The position numbers were made by a program, and so were the translations under genes. Of a stretch of 9,507 nucleotides of DNA, positions 1 through 8,800 are shown piece after piece (the first letter of the stretch is position 1; each line of letters starts with the position of its first letter). Below the pieces are notes generated by a model. The model did not search any database and was not told the DNA's origin. It worked only from the letters and a program-made list of their open reading frames with translations. Origin of the DNA: Cytophagales bacterium (GTDB lineage: Bacteria; Bacteroidota; Bacteroidia; Cytophagales; Cyclobacteriaceae); the NCBI GenBank assembly GCA_024643485.1, contig JAHEMU010000077.1:1-9507 (forward strand), read 5' to 3'.

Positions 1-208
1 CAATAGCTCCCTCTAAAGGAACAATGGCTTGTTTTTCCATATAATCAGGTGAAACCTCTGTTACCCCGACAATATTCACATAGAAAATCGGTTCTTCTGC
101 ATTAGGAAAAAGCTCCAATGGAAGTCGATTGTAGGAAAAATAACCCAACATGCTAAGCCCTAAAAAGAGCATACTGATCAATACTTTTCTATGGATTAGA
201 AAACTCAT
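1..208 (-). CDS. Second RND family efflux transporter, N-terminal fragment (cut by window edge)
   Basis: Partial gene; the first 69 codons are visible and the reading frame runs off the left edge without a stop. The protein opens MSFLIHRKVLIS, then a hydrophobic first membrane helix (about residues 9-24), then the LPLELFPNAEEP segment and a stretch ending EKQAIVPLEGAI. This is the standard start of an inner-membrane RND pump subunit: helix 1, then the loop into the first periplasmic porter subdomain, where family members have a similar LFP motif and a conserved Glu followed by 'PLE'. The ATG is chosen because it lies 1 bp after the TGA of the upstream RND gene and starts exactly where family members start. 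It differs from the upstream RND (which reads LGIDLFPDLNNP in the same place), so it is a diverged paralogue and not a duplicate. It probably pairs with that subunit. Substrate unknown. Confidence 0.9.
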   Translation of the reverse strand, partial: MSFLIHRKVLISMLFLGLSMLGYFSYNRLPLELFPNAEEPIFYVNIVGVTEVSPDYMEKQAIVPLEGAI

Positions 209-209
209 T

Positions 210-3200
210 TCATTCCGTAGTTTTAGTAAATGACATTAACCAATCTTTAAATTGATCGAAATAGTAATAAACACATGGAATTACCACCAACGTTAGAAGG
301 GTTGAAGTTACCAGCCCACCAATAACCGCTAGGGCCATTGGTTGCCGAAGTGAAGCCGATTCTCCAAATCCAAAAGTAAGAGGTAACAACGCCAAAATGG
401 TGGTTAGAGAGGTCATCAAAATAGGTCTAATTCTGTTTTGTCCTGCGTTGATAATGGCTTCTCCTCGTTCCATACCACCGACTTTATTTTGATTTATTGC
501 GTCAACCAAAATAATTGAGTCATTAACAGCAATTCCCACCAGCATAATAATTCCTATATACGCCATGATGTTTAAGCTGATTCCTGCAAAGAAGAAGATC
601 ATAATAGCTCCTACTCCTGCCAATGGAATGGTCAATAATATAGTAAAAGGGTGAATCAACGATTCAAATTGGGAGGCCAGTACCATATACACCAAAAGGA
701 TAGACAAAACCATTGCAAAAGTGAGGCTTTCCATTGATTCTAACCTCTTTTGCTCTTCTCCAACCACTTTTATACTATAATCTGACGGCAATTCGATCGA
801 ATTTAACTTGCTCGATAGCCCCGCAATGGCCTTATCAAAAGCCAAATTTTCATCAAAATCCGCATCTACCGTAACAATTCGATTTTGGTTTCTGCGAAGA
901 ATCTCTTTCGGTGATTTATTTATGGAAATATTGGCTAATTCAGAGAGGGCGAATTCCTGCGAACCCGATCGTATGGTGATATCCTCCAACTCGCTAGTAG
1001 ATACTTTAGGAAGTTTAATCTTGATATCTTTAAGTTCACCTTCATGATCAAGCTGACCCGCATCAGCCCCTTGAAGCCGATCGCTTATTTGCGAACTAAT
1101 GGATTCAACATTAACATTATTCATGCTGGCTTTTAATCGGTCAACAACCACTTCAACTTCAGGCATCCCTTCCTCAATAGACGATCTTACATTGAATAAG
1201 GAAGAATCACGTTCCATGATATCTTGTACTTGAAGTGCTATTTTCTCCATGATTTCAAAATCCTTTCCTGAGATTTCAATTTTTACAGGAGCATCTTCGG
1301 TACCCATAATCGATTGTAAGGCGGTTTCATCTCGCTTAATTATGAGTTTTAGATCATCACTACTTTTCACTGTTTCACTCAAAATACGAATGAGCGAATT
1401 CACACTGAAAGAAGCGCTATCCGTTAAAATGACTTTTAATGTCGCTGAGTTTTCTCCTTGCAATGCGGCCTGGGTTTCATCTGTTTCGGAAGGGCCTGCA
1501 GTTCCATAAAGAATTACTTCTCCGGGTTTTGTCACCGACCGAATGATTTGCTCTATTCCATATATCGCTTGATTTGTTCTTTCCAACCTGGTGCCTTCGG
1601 GCAAATTAAGTTCCACAGTAAAGGAAGACGTTTCTGCATTCGGCATGTATTCATTCCCTACGTACTTTAACATAATCGTTGCAAGTCCAACCAACAACAC
1701 GCCAAATAATACGATTACAAACCTAAACTTGAGAATATGAGTAAGTACGTTTGAATACCAAGTCATTTTTACCGCAGAGACTTTTTTAGTTTCTTTTGAT
1801 TTCAGAAGGGTTCCCACTAACATTGGAATAACCAAAATGGCAACAAATAGTGAACTAAGTAGAGAGAATGCAACGGTCCATGCTTGATCTTTAAACAATT
1901 CACCACTTGCCCCTTGTAAATACACGATTGGTAAAAAAACCACAATGGTTGTGATTGTGCTAGCCGTTATTGCTCCCCCTACTTGGGAGGTTCCTTCAAT
2001 TGCTGCCTCACGGAACGACATCCCCTCGTCGCGGAGTTTATATATATTTTCTAATACTACTATGGCATTATCCACTAGCATTCCAGCTCCCAATGCTAAA
2101 CCACCCAACGTCATAATATTCAACGTCAAATCATTGAAATACATGAGGTTAAACGTAGCAACGATTGAAATAGGAATGGCCACTGAAATAATCATTGTTG
2201 ATCCAATGCGTCGTAAAAAGACGAATAAGATTAACACAGCAAAGGCAATTCCGAGCAAAGCAGATTCTTCCACTTCCCAAATGGCATCTGAAATGAATGA
2301 ACCTTGGTTTTGTACAATTTGAAGATGATACCCCGGCAGTGCTTTTGAGATATCAGCAAGTACTTTTTCGAGTTCCTCTACTGCTTTTACGGTATTATAT
2401 CTCGTTTCCTTATAAATGGACAAACCTAAACAACGCTCGCCATTTAACGTTGTTATATTCGCAGGATCTGCATTTTCGAACCGAATGCTTGCAACATCTC
2501 TTAAGAAAACCGGAACCTGTTGTGAATTTGGAATAGCTTGTTGTGTTGAGTTAGCCGTTTGAGGGCTTCGGTAAGCGACCACCAAATTCTCCAAATCCTC
2601 TAAGCCATGGAAGATACTTACCCCCTTAATGACGTATTTCTTACTCATTTCCTCAATACTTCCACCGGAAACATTGCGGTTAAAATTGTTGATTTGAACT
2701 GAAATATCGTCGGGAGTAAGACCAAATGACTTCAACAAATATGGATTGGTTTCAATAACCACCTCAGCCTGTTCATCCCCTGTAATCATCACATCAGCCA
2801 CCCCTTCCAAACGAACCAATTCATTTCTAATATAATTCTCCGCTACTTTGCGGAGTTCATTCATATCATCAATTTGGTTATGTGTTAGGCCCACCGTCAT
2901 CACCGGTTGTGCATTGGGATCAAAACGAGAAATATTGATTTCCTCGATATCTTCATTTTGTGCAAAATTATTCATTGCGCGTTGCAAATCGAGGTAGGCT
3001 TCGTCCATGTCCTTATCCCAGGCATATTCAACCGAAATAATTGCATTACCCACCCGGCTTTTGCTGCTGACATCGGTTACACCCGATTGTCTGATCGCCA
3101 ACGCTTCAATATTTTCAACAAACTGACGTTCCATTTCCGCCGGAGGACGTTCCCCAGCGGTGACTTCAATATAAATTCTAGGATTATTTAAGTCTGGGAA

Positions 3201-3311
3201 TAAATCAATTCCAAGTTTATCAAAAGAGATATAACCCAGTAATAAAATACCGAAAACAACCATTACGACCGTAACAGGAAACTTGACTGAAAACTCTACA
3301 ATTTTCTTCAT
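210..3311 (-). CDS. RND family multidrug/solute efflux transporter, inner-membrane subunit (AcrB/MdtB-like)
   Basis: Full-length proton-driven RND pump subunit of 1033 residues, the usual size (AcrB-type proteins are about 1030-1050). Visible layout: helix 1 at about 12-31; first periplasmic porter/docking loop at about 32-345; helices 2-6 at about 348-500; helix 7 near 529-549; second large periplasmic loop at about 550-860; helices 8-12 at about 863-1014. The helix 4 proton-relay motif reads GMLVDNAIVVLEN, with Asp414 followed by Asn415 where AcrB has two Asp. Helix 10 reads VGIAVNDSIILVD, with Asp931 close to the place where AcrB has its relay Lys. Both patterns occur in other RND pumps of environmental bacteria, so an active pump is likely. 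The start lies 6 bp after the adaptor stop; that 6-bp spacer is GAAGGA, which resembles a Shine-Dalgarno core but abuts the ATG and is too close to work normally. The gene ends 1 bp before the next RND gene. Substrate cannot be read from sequence; it lacks the helix 4 DxxxxxxEN-type metal pattern I would expect of CzcA, so drugs, lipids or amphiphiles are more likely than metals. Confidence 0.95.
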   Translation of the reverse strand: MKKIVEFSVKFPVTVVMVVFGILLLGYISFDKLGIDLFPDLNNPRIYIEVTAGERPPAEMERQFVENIEALAIRQSGVTDVSSKSRVGNAIISVEYAWDKDMDEAYLDLQRAMNNFAQNEDIEEINISRFDPNAQPVMTVGLTHNQIDDMNELRKVAENYIRNELVRLEGVADVMITGDEQAEVVIETNPYLLKSFGLTPDDISVQINNFNRNVSGGSIEEMSKKYVIKGVSIFHGLEDLENLVVAYRSPQTANSTQQAIPNSQQVPVFLRDVASIRFENADPANITTLNGERCLGLSIYKETRYNTVKAVEELEKVLADISKALPGYHLQIVQNQGSFISDAIWEVEESALLGIAFAVLILFVFLRRIGSTMIISVAIPISIVATFNLMYFNDLTLNIMTLGGLALGAGMLVDNAIVVLENIYKLRDEGMSFREAAIEGTSQVGGAITASTITTIVVFLPIVYLQGASGELFKDQAWTVAFSLLSSLFVAILVIPMLVGTLLKSKETKKVSAVKMTWYSNVLTHILKFRFVIVLFGVLLVGLATIMLKYVGNEYMPNAETSSFTVELNLPEGTRLERTNQAIYGIEQIIRSVTKPGEVILYGTAGPSETDETQAALQGENSATLKVILTDSASFSVNSLIRILSETVKSSDDLKLIIKRDETALQSIMGTEDAPVKIEISGKDFEIMEKIALQVQDIMERDSSLFNVRSSIEEGMPEVEVVVDRLKASMNNVNVESISSQISDRLQGADAGQLDHEGELKDIKIKLPKVSTSELEDITIRSGSQEFALSELANISINKSPKEILRRNQNRIVTVDADFDENLAFDKAIAGLSSKLNSIELPSDYSIKVVGEEQKRLESMESLTFAMVLSILLVYMVLASQFESLIHPFTILLTIPLAGVGAIMIFFFAGISLNIMAYIGIIMLVGIAVNDSIILVDAINQNKVGGMERGEAIINAGQNRIRPILMTSLTTILALLPLTFGFGESASLRQPMALAVIGGLVTSTLLTLVVIPCVYYYFDQFKDWLMSFTKTTE

Positions 3312-3317
3312 TCCTTC

Positions 3318-4373
3318 TTATTTAACAATGGTTACTTTTGATCGATTTGTCAGTGTTTCGAACCCTTCGGTCACCAATCGGTCATTTAATTTAAGTCCAC
3401 TAATCACTTCCACTTCGTACGGATTTTCCATTCCCAATTCAATCACCCGTTCTCTCGCTTCTCCGCGTTCAACAACAAATACTGTGCTTCCCCTTTGTCG
3501 CGATAAAATGACATCTTTTGGAATTACAATGGCACTATCTTTACTTGCGATGACTAAATCCGCCTTTATAAACATTCCGGGTCTGAATTTTAAATTGCTA
3601 TTTCCCAATTCCAGCGTACTTTTAAACGTTCTGGTTTCTGCATCAATGGCGGGAGAAATGGCGGCAATTCTACCATAAATGGTATCTTCTTTCATGGTAT
3701 AATGGGTTACCCGAACCTCCATTCCTTGTTTTATATCTCCCAGGTTTTTTTCCGGAAATTTGGCATCCATGAACAATTTTTCATAATTCATTATTTTCAC
3801 CACCGAAGTACCTGTTTCTATTTTTATTCCACCAGTGGTATGGGGCAGATCCACAATAATCCCTGTAAAAGGAGCCGTTATTCTCATTTTAGAAAGTGAA
3901 ATCACTCCGTTTTGAAAGGTATTTTCTGCATTTACTTTATCAATTTCTGCATTCCGTAAATCGAGTTGTGAAACTCCACCCTTTTCAAATAGCGCTTGTT
4001 GTTTGGCCAGCGTTTCAGAGCTGATTTCCAGATTTAATTTTTTTCCTTCCAAATTGAGATTATTTCGATATTCCGCATCCTCAATTGATACAAGCACTTC
4101 TCCTTTATTGATTCGATCGCCAAGGGCAAAAGGCTTTCGGGTTCTAGGGTTAATTTTTAAAGAATAATCGCCAGAAATTTCCGCTTTAAGTTCTACCTCT
4201 TGTACCGGGTTCACGGTTCCAGTGGTAGTGATATACTGTTCAATTGAACCCACGCCCACTTCCTTTACGGAAACCGGAATAGAGACTTCAGAAGTGAGGT
4301 CTTCTCGTTCGTTATTGCAGGCAACCAGGGCGGCCCCAATACTTAAAATGAATGCTGTAATTCTAATATTCAT
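3318..4373 (-). CDS. RND efflux periplasmic adaptor subunit, lipoprotein (HlyD/AcrA family)
   Basis: Membrane fusion protein of 351 residues that bridges the inner-membrane pump to the TolC channel. It has a lipoprotein signal: MNIRI, a hydrophobic run, then lipobox LVAC with the lipidated Cys at 19. The next residues (NNEREDL) are polar and acidic. Domains in order: membrane-proximal strand at about 31-60; first lipoyl half at about 61-99 (ending GDRINKGEVLVSIED); a short alpha hairpin at about 100-164; second lipoyl half at about 165-196 (ITAPFTGIIVDL); beta-barrel at about 200-275 (with the typical LKFRPGMFIKADL at 261-273); C-terminal membrane-proximal domain at about 280-351. The hairpin is short, as is usual for many Bacteroidota adaptors, and would need tip-to-tip contact with TolC. 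The gene sits 6 bp after the TolC gene and 6 bp before the RND gene, the expected partner order. There is only one adaptor for two RND subunits in view. Confidence 0.95.
   Translation of the reverse strand: MNIRITAFILSIGAALVACNNEREDLTSEVSIPVSVKEVGVGSIEQYITTTGTVNPVQEVELKAEISGDYSLKINPRTRKPFALGDRINKGEVLVSIEDAEYRNNLNLEGKKLNLEISSETLAKQQALFEKGGVSQLDLRNAEIDKVNAENTFQNGVISLSKMRITAPFTGIIVDLPHTTGGIKIETGTSVVKIMNYEKLFMDAKFPEKNLGDIKQGMEVRVTHYTMKEDTIYGRIAAISPAIDAETRTFKSTLELGNSNLKFRPGMFIKADLVIASKDSAIVIPKDVILSRQRGSTVFVVERGEARERVIELGMENPYEVEVISGLKLNDRLVTEGFETLTNRSKVTIVK
4315..4373 (-). other. Lipoprotein signal peptide and lipobox of the adaptor
   Basis: Codons 1-20 of the adaptor encode a short charged start (MNIRI), a hydrophobic core (TAFILSIGAA) and the lipobox LVAC, with Cys at 19 as the acylated residue followed by Asn. 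This fits cleavage by lipoprotein signal peptidase (LspA). It anchors the adaptor by lipid without a membrane helix. Confidence 0.85.
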
Positions 4374-4379
4374 GGCAGA

Positions 4380-5858
4380 TTATTTTTCAGTTTGGTTGGT
4401 ATCTAAAACGGAAATATTGGCTTCAAAATCCCAAAGAGATTGAATTTTAAGGTTGAGTAGTTCCAGTTTATAATTAATTTTTGAAGTCATTAAATCAATT
4501 TTCGCCTGCGACAATTGGTTCTGATATTGATTTAGGTCGAGGCCGGTAATGTCTCCATTTTTATATCGTTCCTGATTCAATTCGTAGGTTTGCTGAGCAT
4601 TTCGAACACTTTGCTCCCCAATTTTGATTTGATTTTCCAAGTTTTGAAGGCTCCTATATACCTGTCTAATCCCGATGATGATGTTATTCTTTTGATCGGT
4701 CATGTTGAGTACCTCTGTGGCAATATTTGCTTCTGTCGCTTTCATTCTCGATTTTTTAGCTCCAAAATCATATAATGGAATTGAAAAGGTCAGCTGTACG
4801 GAAGGATTATTTGTAGGCGTTTCATATACATTAGGGAGTTTTACGTTGTCTCCAAAAATACCTACGGTTAAATCGAGGTTGCCACTAAATTCATTCGAGG
4901 CTTTTGTTCGAATCATTTCATTTTGCGCGTACACCATGTTGATTTCCTGTTGGCGCAATTCCTGTCGATATTTAAGCCCTTGATCTATGGCGTAAGTTAA
5001 ATCGACTTCTACTTGTTGGCTCACAATGTCTGCAGAAACCGACACCTCTTCATACAAGTTAATACCGAGTAGTTGCTTGAAATTGTCTTTGGTATTTTCA
5101 ACCATCACTTTCTGATTTTCCCACGACGATTCACTGTTCGACAGATTGAGCTCCGCTTGAAATAACTCCGCTCGGGGAATCATTCCTGATTCCGTTTTAT
5201 TTTTTATGATTTCGTAATTTTTCTGTTGATTTTCAAACTCTTCCTGGGCTATGGTTAAGCGCTCTTGTTCTCTATACACGTCATAAAAAGAGGTAGTTAC
5301 CGAACGTTCGATATTTAATTGCTGAATGGAATGACTTAATTGGGCATTTTCTAAAGCCAATTCCAATTCTTTAAGTGCTAATTTTCTTCTGTTATAAGTA
5401 AATAACGGCTGACTATAAGAAAGGTATAGGTTATTACTGTACGTATCGTTGGTATTCGTTTGACCTTGGAATATTGTTTCAGTCTCTTGCCATCTCAGCG
5501 CATTATGCAAAGAAAGTGTTCCATCAGTCATCATAATGGGTTGGCTCACACTAAAGGTTCCCGAGTAGGAGAACTCTTCATTGGTATACCAGGTAGCGAA
5601 ACGCTCATCAAAGGAACGGTTTCTTCTAAATCCGAACGGAGTTACATCCAAAGAAAGATTTGATTTAAGGGAAGCCAAGTTTGCATTGAGTGATTCCCTT
5701 CGATTTTCCAAATTCAGGGAGGATCGTTTGATGTCTGGGCTATTTTGAAGGGCTAAATCCAGTGACTGAGCTAAAGTCAAATTCCTTTGTGCCTGTAATC
5801 CTGTCCCCAACAGAATACATGCGATCATTGTGGCAAGTTGTTTCAATTTTATCTGCAT
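4380..5858 (-). CDS. TolC family outer-membrane efflux channel
   Basis: Outer-membrane factor of 492 residues, the usual size for the family. A Sec signal peptide is visible at 1-23 (KLKQ, then a hydrophobic core, then GLQA before QRNLT), so the mature protein probably starts at Gln24. The mature part opens with LTLAQSLDLALQNSPDIK, the classic first motif of TolC-like proteins. Two structural repeats follow, at about 25-270 and 275-480. Each has long amphipathic helices and a membrane strand region containing a 'QPLF/IPLYDFG' signature (SYSQPLFTYNRRK at 147-159; FSIPLYDFGAKKSR at 358-371). The segment AELFQAELNLSNSE at 230-243 and its equivalent GLDLNQYQNQLSQAK at 439-453 are the matching helix positions in the two repeats. 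The channel gene lies between the ABC permease gene (4 bp upstream) and the adaptor gene (6 bp downstream), so it could serve the RND pump, the ABC module, or both. Confidence 0.95.
   Translation of the reverse strand: MQIKLKQLATMIACILLGTGLQAQRNLTLAQSLDLALQNSPDIKRSSLNLENRRESLNANLASLKSNLSLDVTPFGFRRNRSFDERFATWYTNEEFSYSGTFSVSQPIMMTDGTLSLHNALRWQETETIFQGQTNTNDTYSNNLYLSYSQPLFTYNRRKLALKELELALENAQLSHSIQQLNIERSVTTSFYDVYREQERLTIAQEEFENQQKNYEIIKNKTESGMIPRAELFQAELNLSNSESSWENQKVMVENTKDNFKQLLGINLYEEVSVSADIVSQQVEVDLTYAIDQGLKYRQELRQQEINMVYAQNEMIRTKASNEFSGNLDLTVGIFGDNVKLPNVYETPTNNPSVQLTFSIPLYDFGAKKSRMKATEANIATEVLNMTDQKNNIIIGIRQVYRSLQNLENQIKIGEQSVRNAQQTYELNQERYKNGDITGLDLNQYQNQLSQAKIDLMTSKINYKLELLNLKIQSLWDFEANISVLDTNQTEK
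5790..5858 (-). other. Sec signal peptide of the TolC-family channel
   Basis: Codons 1-23: a basic N-region (KLK), a hydrophobic core (LATMIACILLGTG) and the cleavage context LQA before Gln24. There is a Cys in the core at position 14, but it lies too early and is followed by ILLG, so this is read as a signal peptidase I signal and not a lipoprotein one. Confidence 0.8.
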
Positions 5859-5862
5859 TTCT

Positions 5863-8800
5863 TTATCTTTTAACCCATTTTACGGCATCCGCAATTACTG
5901 TACGTGCAGCCGATTTATTTGTTAATTCAATTTTTGCTTCGCCTTCATCGAAGAAATACGAACCAAGGTTATTCCACCCGGGCTCAGCATCGCCTGTAAT
6001 CACTTCTACCTCCTCGACCCCTTCAGAAGTATAAATTCTGTATTGATAATTTTCTTTACTTTGGTCACCAAACACAAAAGGATTGATTCGTGTATTGATG
6101 TAAACAAATACATCGTAATACCCGCTTCCATTGAGCTCTGATTTCCAAGTAGCAAGTTGATTGCCTTCCCCGGTACCTATAAATCTTGCTGATTTAATTT
6201 CATTTCCATAAGCAAAGGAGGAGATGGTTTTTTTCCATTGTCGAGGAGCTCTCCAATTTAATGCTTCGTATTCTTCTTCCTCCACTTGCTCGCCTCGAAT
6301 CCATGCTCGAAGTGGTGTGTCGGCTATTCCCTGAGTTATGCTGAAGCCTGGGTCCAAATCATCAACTACAAATTCATATTGATTTTTATCCTCTACTTCC
6401 GGAATCAGCACTCGCTCATATTCTTCACGAATCAATGATGTTTCTTTCGGGTCTTCAATTTGTAAGGACAGGCTACTGGGTAAATTAATAGAAACAAAGG
6501 TATTGATGGAAAGGGTTCGTGGCTCTTCTGTTGCCAGAATACTGATTTCTTTCTTTTGACCATTTTTAACTACAATTAGCCTTTCGTTTACCAAATGTTC
6601 CCCATCCTCATTGTTGAAAGAGAACCTCGATCTATTGGATCCACCACTATTTTCAGCCGACCCTTGAATAGTCGCAGATATAATACCCTCTACATTTGAG
6701 GTATTTTCAACCGTAAATCTAACTTGATATTTGGTGCGATTTCCTTCAATAAATTTAAAGGACATGGCCGATCCAATTTTAAAGGCAGGTAACTCTTTTG
6801 CAATTAAAACCTCTTTCAAACTTTGTTCCATGGAACTAGAATCGGAGGAAGTAAAGTAATTATTTAAATTTTTGATGGTGGTTGTTTTAAATCTATTCTC
6901 ACTAATCATTTTGGCTAAAGAACTATTAAATTGATCAACCCCCATTTTTGCTTGCAATCCAGAAATTAAAAACACCCCTTTATTCAAAATAGCTTGGTTC
7001 GCCAGGGAAAGGGCTTCATTTCCTATGATAGTATTCAATGGTTCCTTCATTAATTTTTGATTGGCTTTTTCAATAGGAGTCAGTGCAGAAAAAACTCTAA
7101 ATTCACTTTCAGGTGCCACTTTTTTCCACAAGTATCCTTCAAAGGCCTTATTGAAAAACGCCCAATCATCGGCTTGTATAAAATTAGAATAGCTATAATA
7201 ATTGGGAAAAACAGAATAGGTTTCTCTATAAATGTATTCTTCCCCATCACGCCTCCAAACGTTCCTATTTCTTGAAACGGTTATGGTATTTGTAAAGAAC
7301 TGCGTTAGTACCTTAGATTCTAATTCCATTTCGGTAAGTTCGCTGCCATTTTCTTTATTTTGATCTGCCATCCGTTTTTTTCTTGAAACGAAATCAGCAT
7401 TTTCTATTCCAATGCCCTTTTCATGAACGAACGACATTTCCGGTTGCATATACTCACGAGCATCGGTAAAAATTCTTGGATAGGAGACAAATTGGGCTGG
7501 AACTTCCACGATAGAAAATCGTTTGAAAGGGTAATTAATTCCCAACTCCAATTCAAAGTCATTTTTCACCTCAGTTATTAATTTAGGAAGGGTGTCTTTT
7601 AAAAGTTCAAACTGGCTATCGAAATAAAAATGTCCTTTTTGCATTACCAAGTGATAATCAATGCTATCCACCTTGATGGTTCTTTCTTCATATAAACCAA
7701 TGGCCAAAGATATTTGAGACAATGGCTGCTCGGGGATAAATTGATATTCATTACTCGATACATTTGATCTTTTTCCCTGCGAAATAGGCAGGAAACCCTC
7801 CTTGGTATGTACGGTTAGGTCGAATAGTCCAAACTGAACGGGAGTCATGATTCCCGCTTCCTTGCTAAAAGGGATGCGGGTTGTAGGATACCAACTGGCC
7901 TCTCGGGTTAACAATACATAGTTAGGAGATAAATAAAAATATTCCTTTGCGAGGTTAAACATTTCTATTCGGTTAATAATATCCAACGTTTCTTGATCAA
8001 TATCCAGGTACATCATCCGATCGTCTATAGTACCTTGGTATATCACTTCCATAGTGTACTTTTTGTTCGCCACAATAGTTTGAGGAATTTCCACTACCAT
8101 GGCATTTCTTGTGAAAGTCACATCAGAACCGTCCAATTTTATTGATTCAATTTTTAATCCCGGATTCAAAATAATATAAAACGAATTCAGATCGGCGTCA
8201 TTACTTAATTCGAGATTCGCAGTTCCACGTATTTCACTTTCAAGGTGTGTAATCTCCAGTTTTGTTGATTGAATTTCCGGATTGTCTTTCATTATATATT
8301 CCTTCTGAATACCCTTCAAAAGTTCTCTTTCCGATTTTAACTGAAAATCATCAAGTATATAAGCAGTCAATAATCCGAATCCTATAAGCATCGATGAAAT
8401 AGAAATTATTCCACTAGACCAACTCATTTTTTTAGATTGTTCCAGTCGGGAAATCAGTAAAACTGTCAAAAAATTAAGACCAATTCCCAAGAACAAATAG
8501 CCCAACCGATGCTGAAGAATCCCATTCCAGTTGGGCATTCCTGCCATTTCCGACTTAAACATCGGTAGTGTATTGGCTACAAAATTGAGCGCGTAATTGA
8601 ATTTACTATCGAAATAGAATAACGCCACAAAAAAGTATCCTAATAAAATAACGAAAGTAACTGCCTGATTTTTAATGAGTAACATCAAAATATACGACAG
8701 ACCAATGATGAAAATTAAAGTGGGAATAGAAATTAAAAGCGGATATAATACATAGGAAATAAAATCAATGGCAACGTCATCCATTAAAAAATTAATAAGC

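Noticed and set aside
1..212. Frameshift or split of a single RND gene at the left edge
   Set aside because: The upstream RND is complete with all its helices, and the downstream frame begins with a fresh Met and a family-typical N-terminus, so these are two genes.
790..803. Perfect 14-bp palindrome AATTCGATCGAATT
   Set aside because: It lies inside the RND gene and encodes Asn-Ser-Ile-Glu-Leu in a normal porter-loop segment; a single copy with no associated site looks like chance.
1945..2322. Plus-strand open frame of about 125 codons
   Set aside because: It is antisense to the helix 2-5 region of the RND gene; complements of hydrophobic coding sequence often stay open. No start context or family resemblance.
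3283..3678. Plus-strand open frame of about 131 codons
   Set aside because: It lies opposite the adaptor and RND junction, its product resembles no family I know, and the minus-strand products are clear family members.
7411..7425. HEKGI in the permease fusion (residues 588-592) as a zinc-binding HExxH
   Set aside because: The last position is Ile, not His, and the segment lies about 40 residues before the place where HExxH is expected, in a region that in M1-like fusions precedes the active site.
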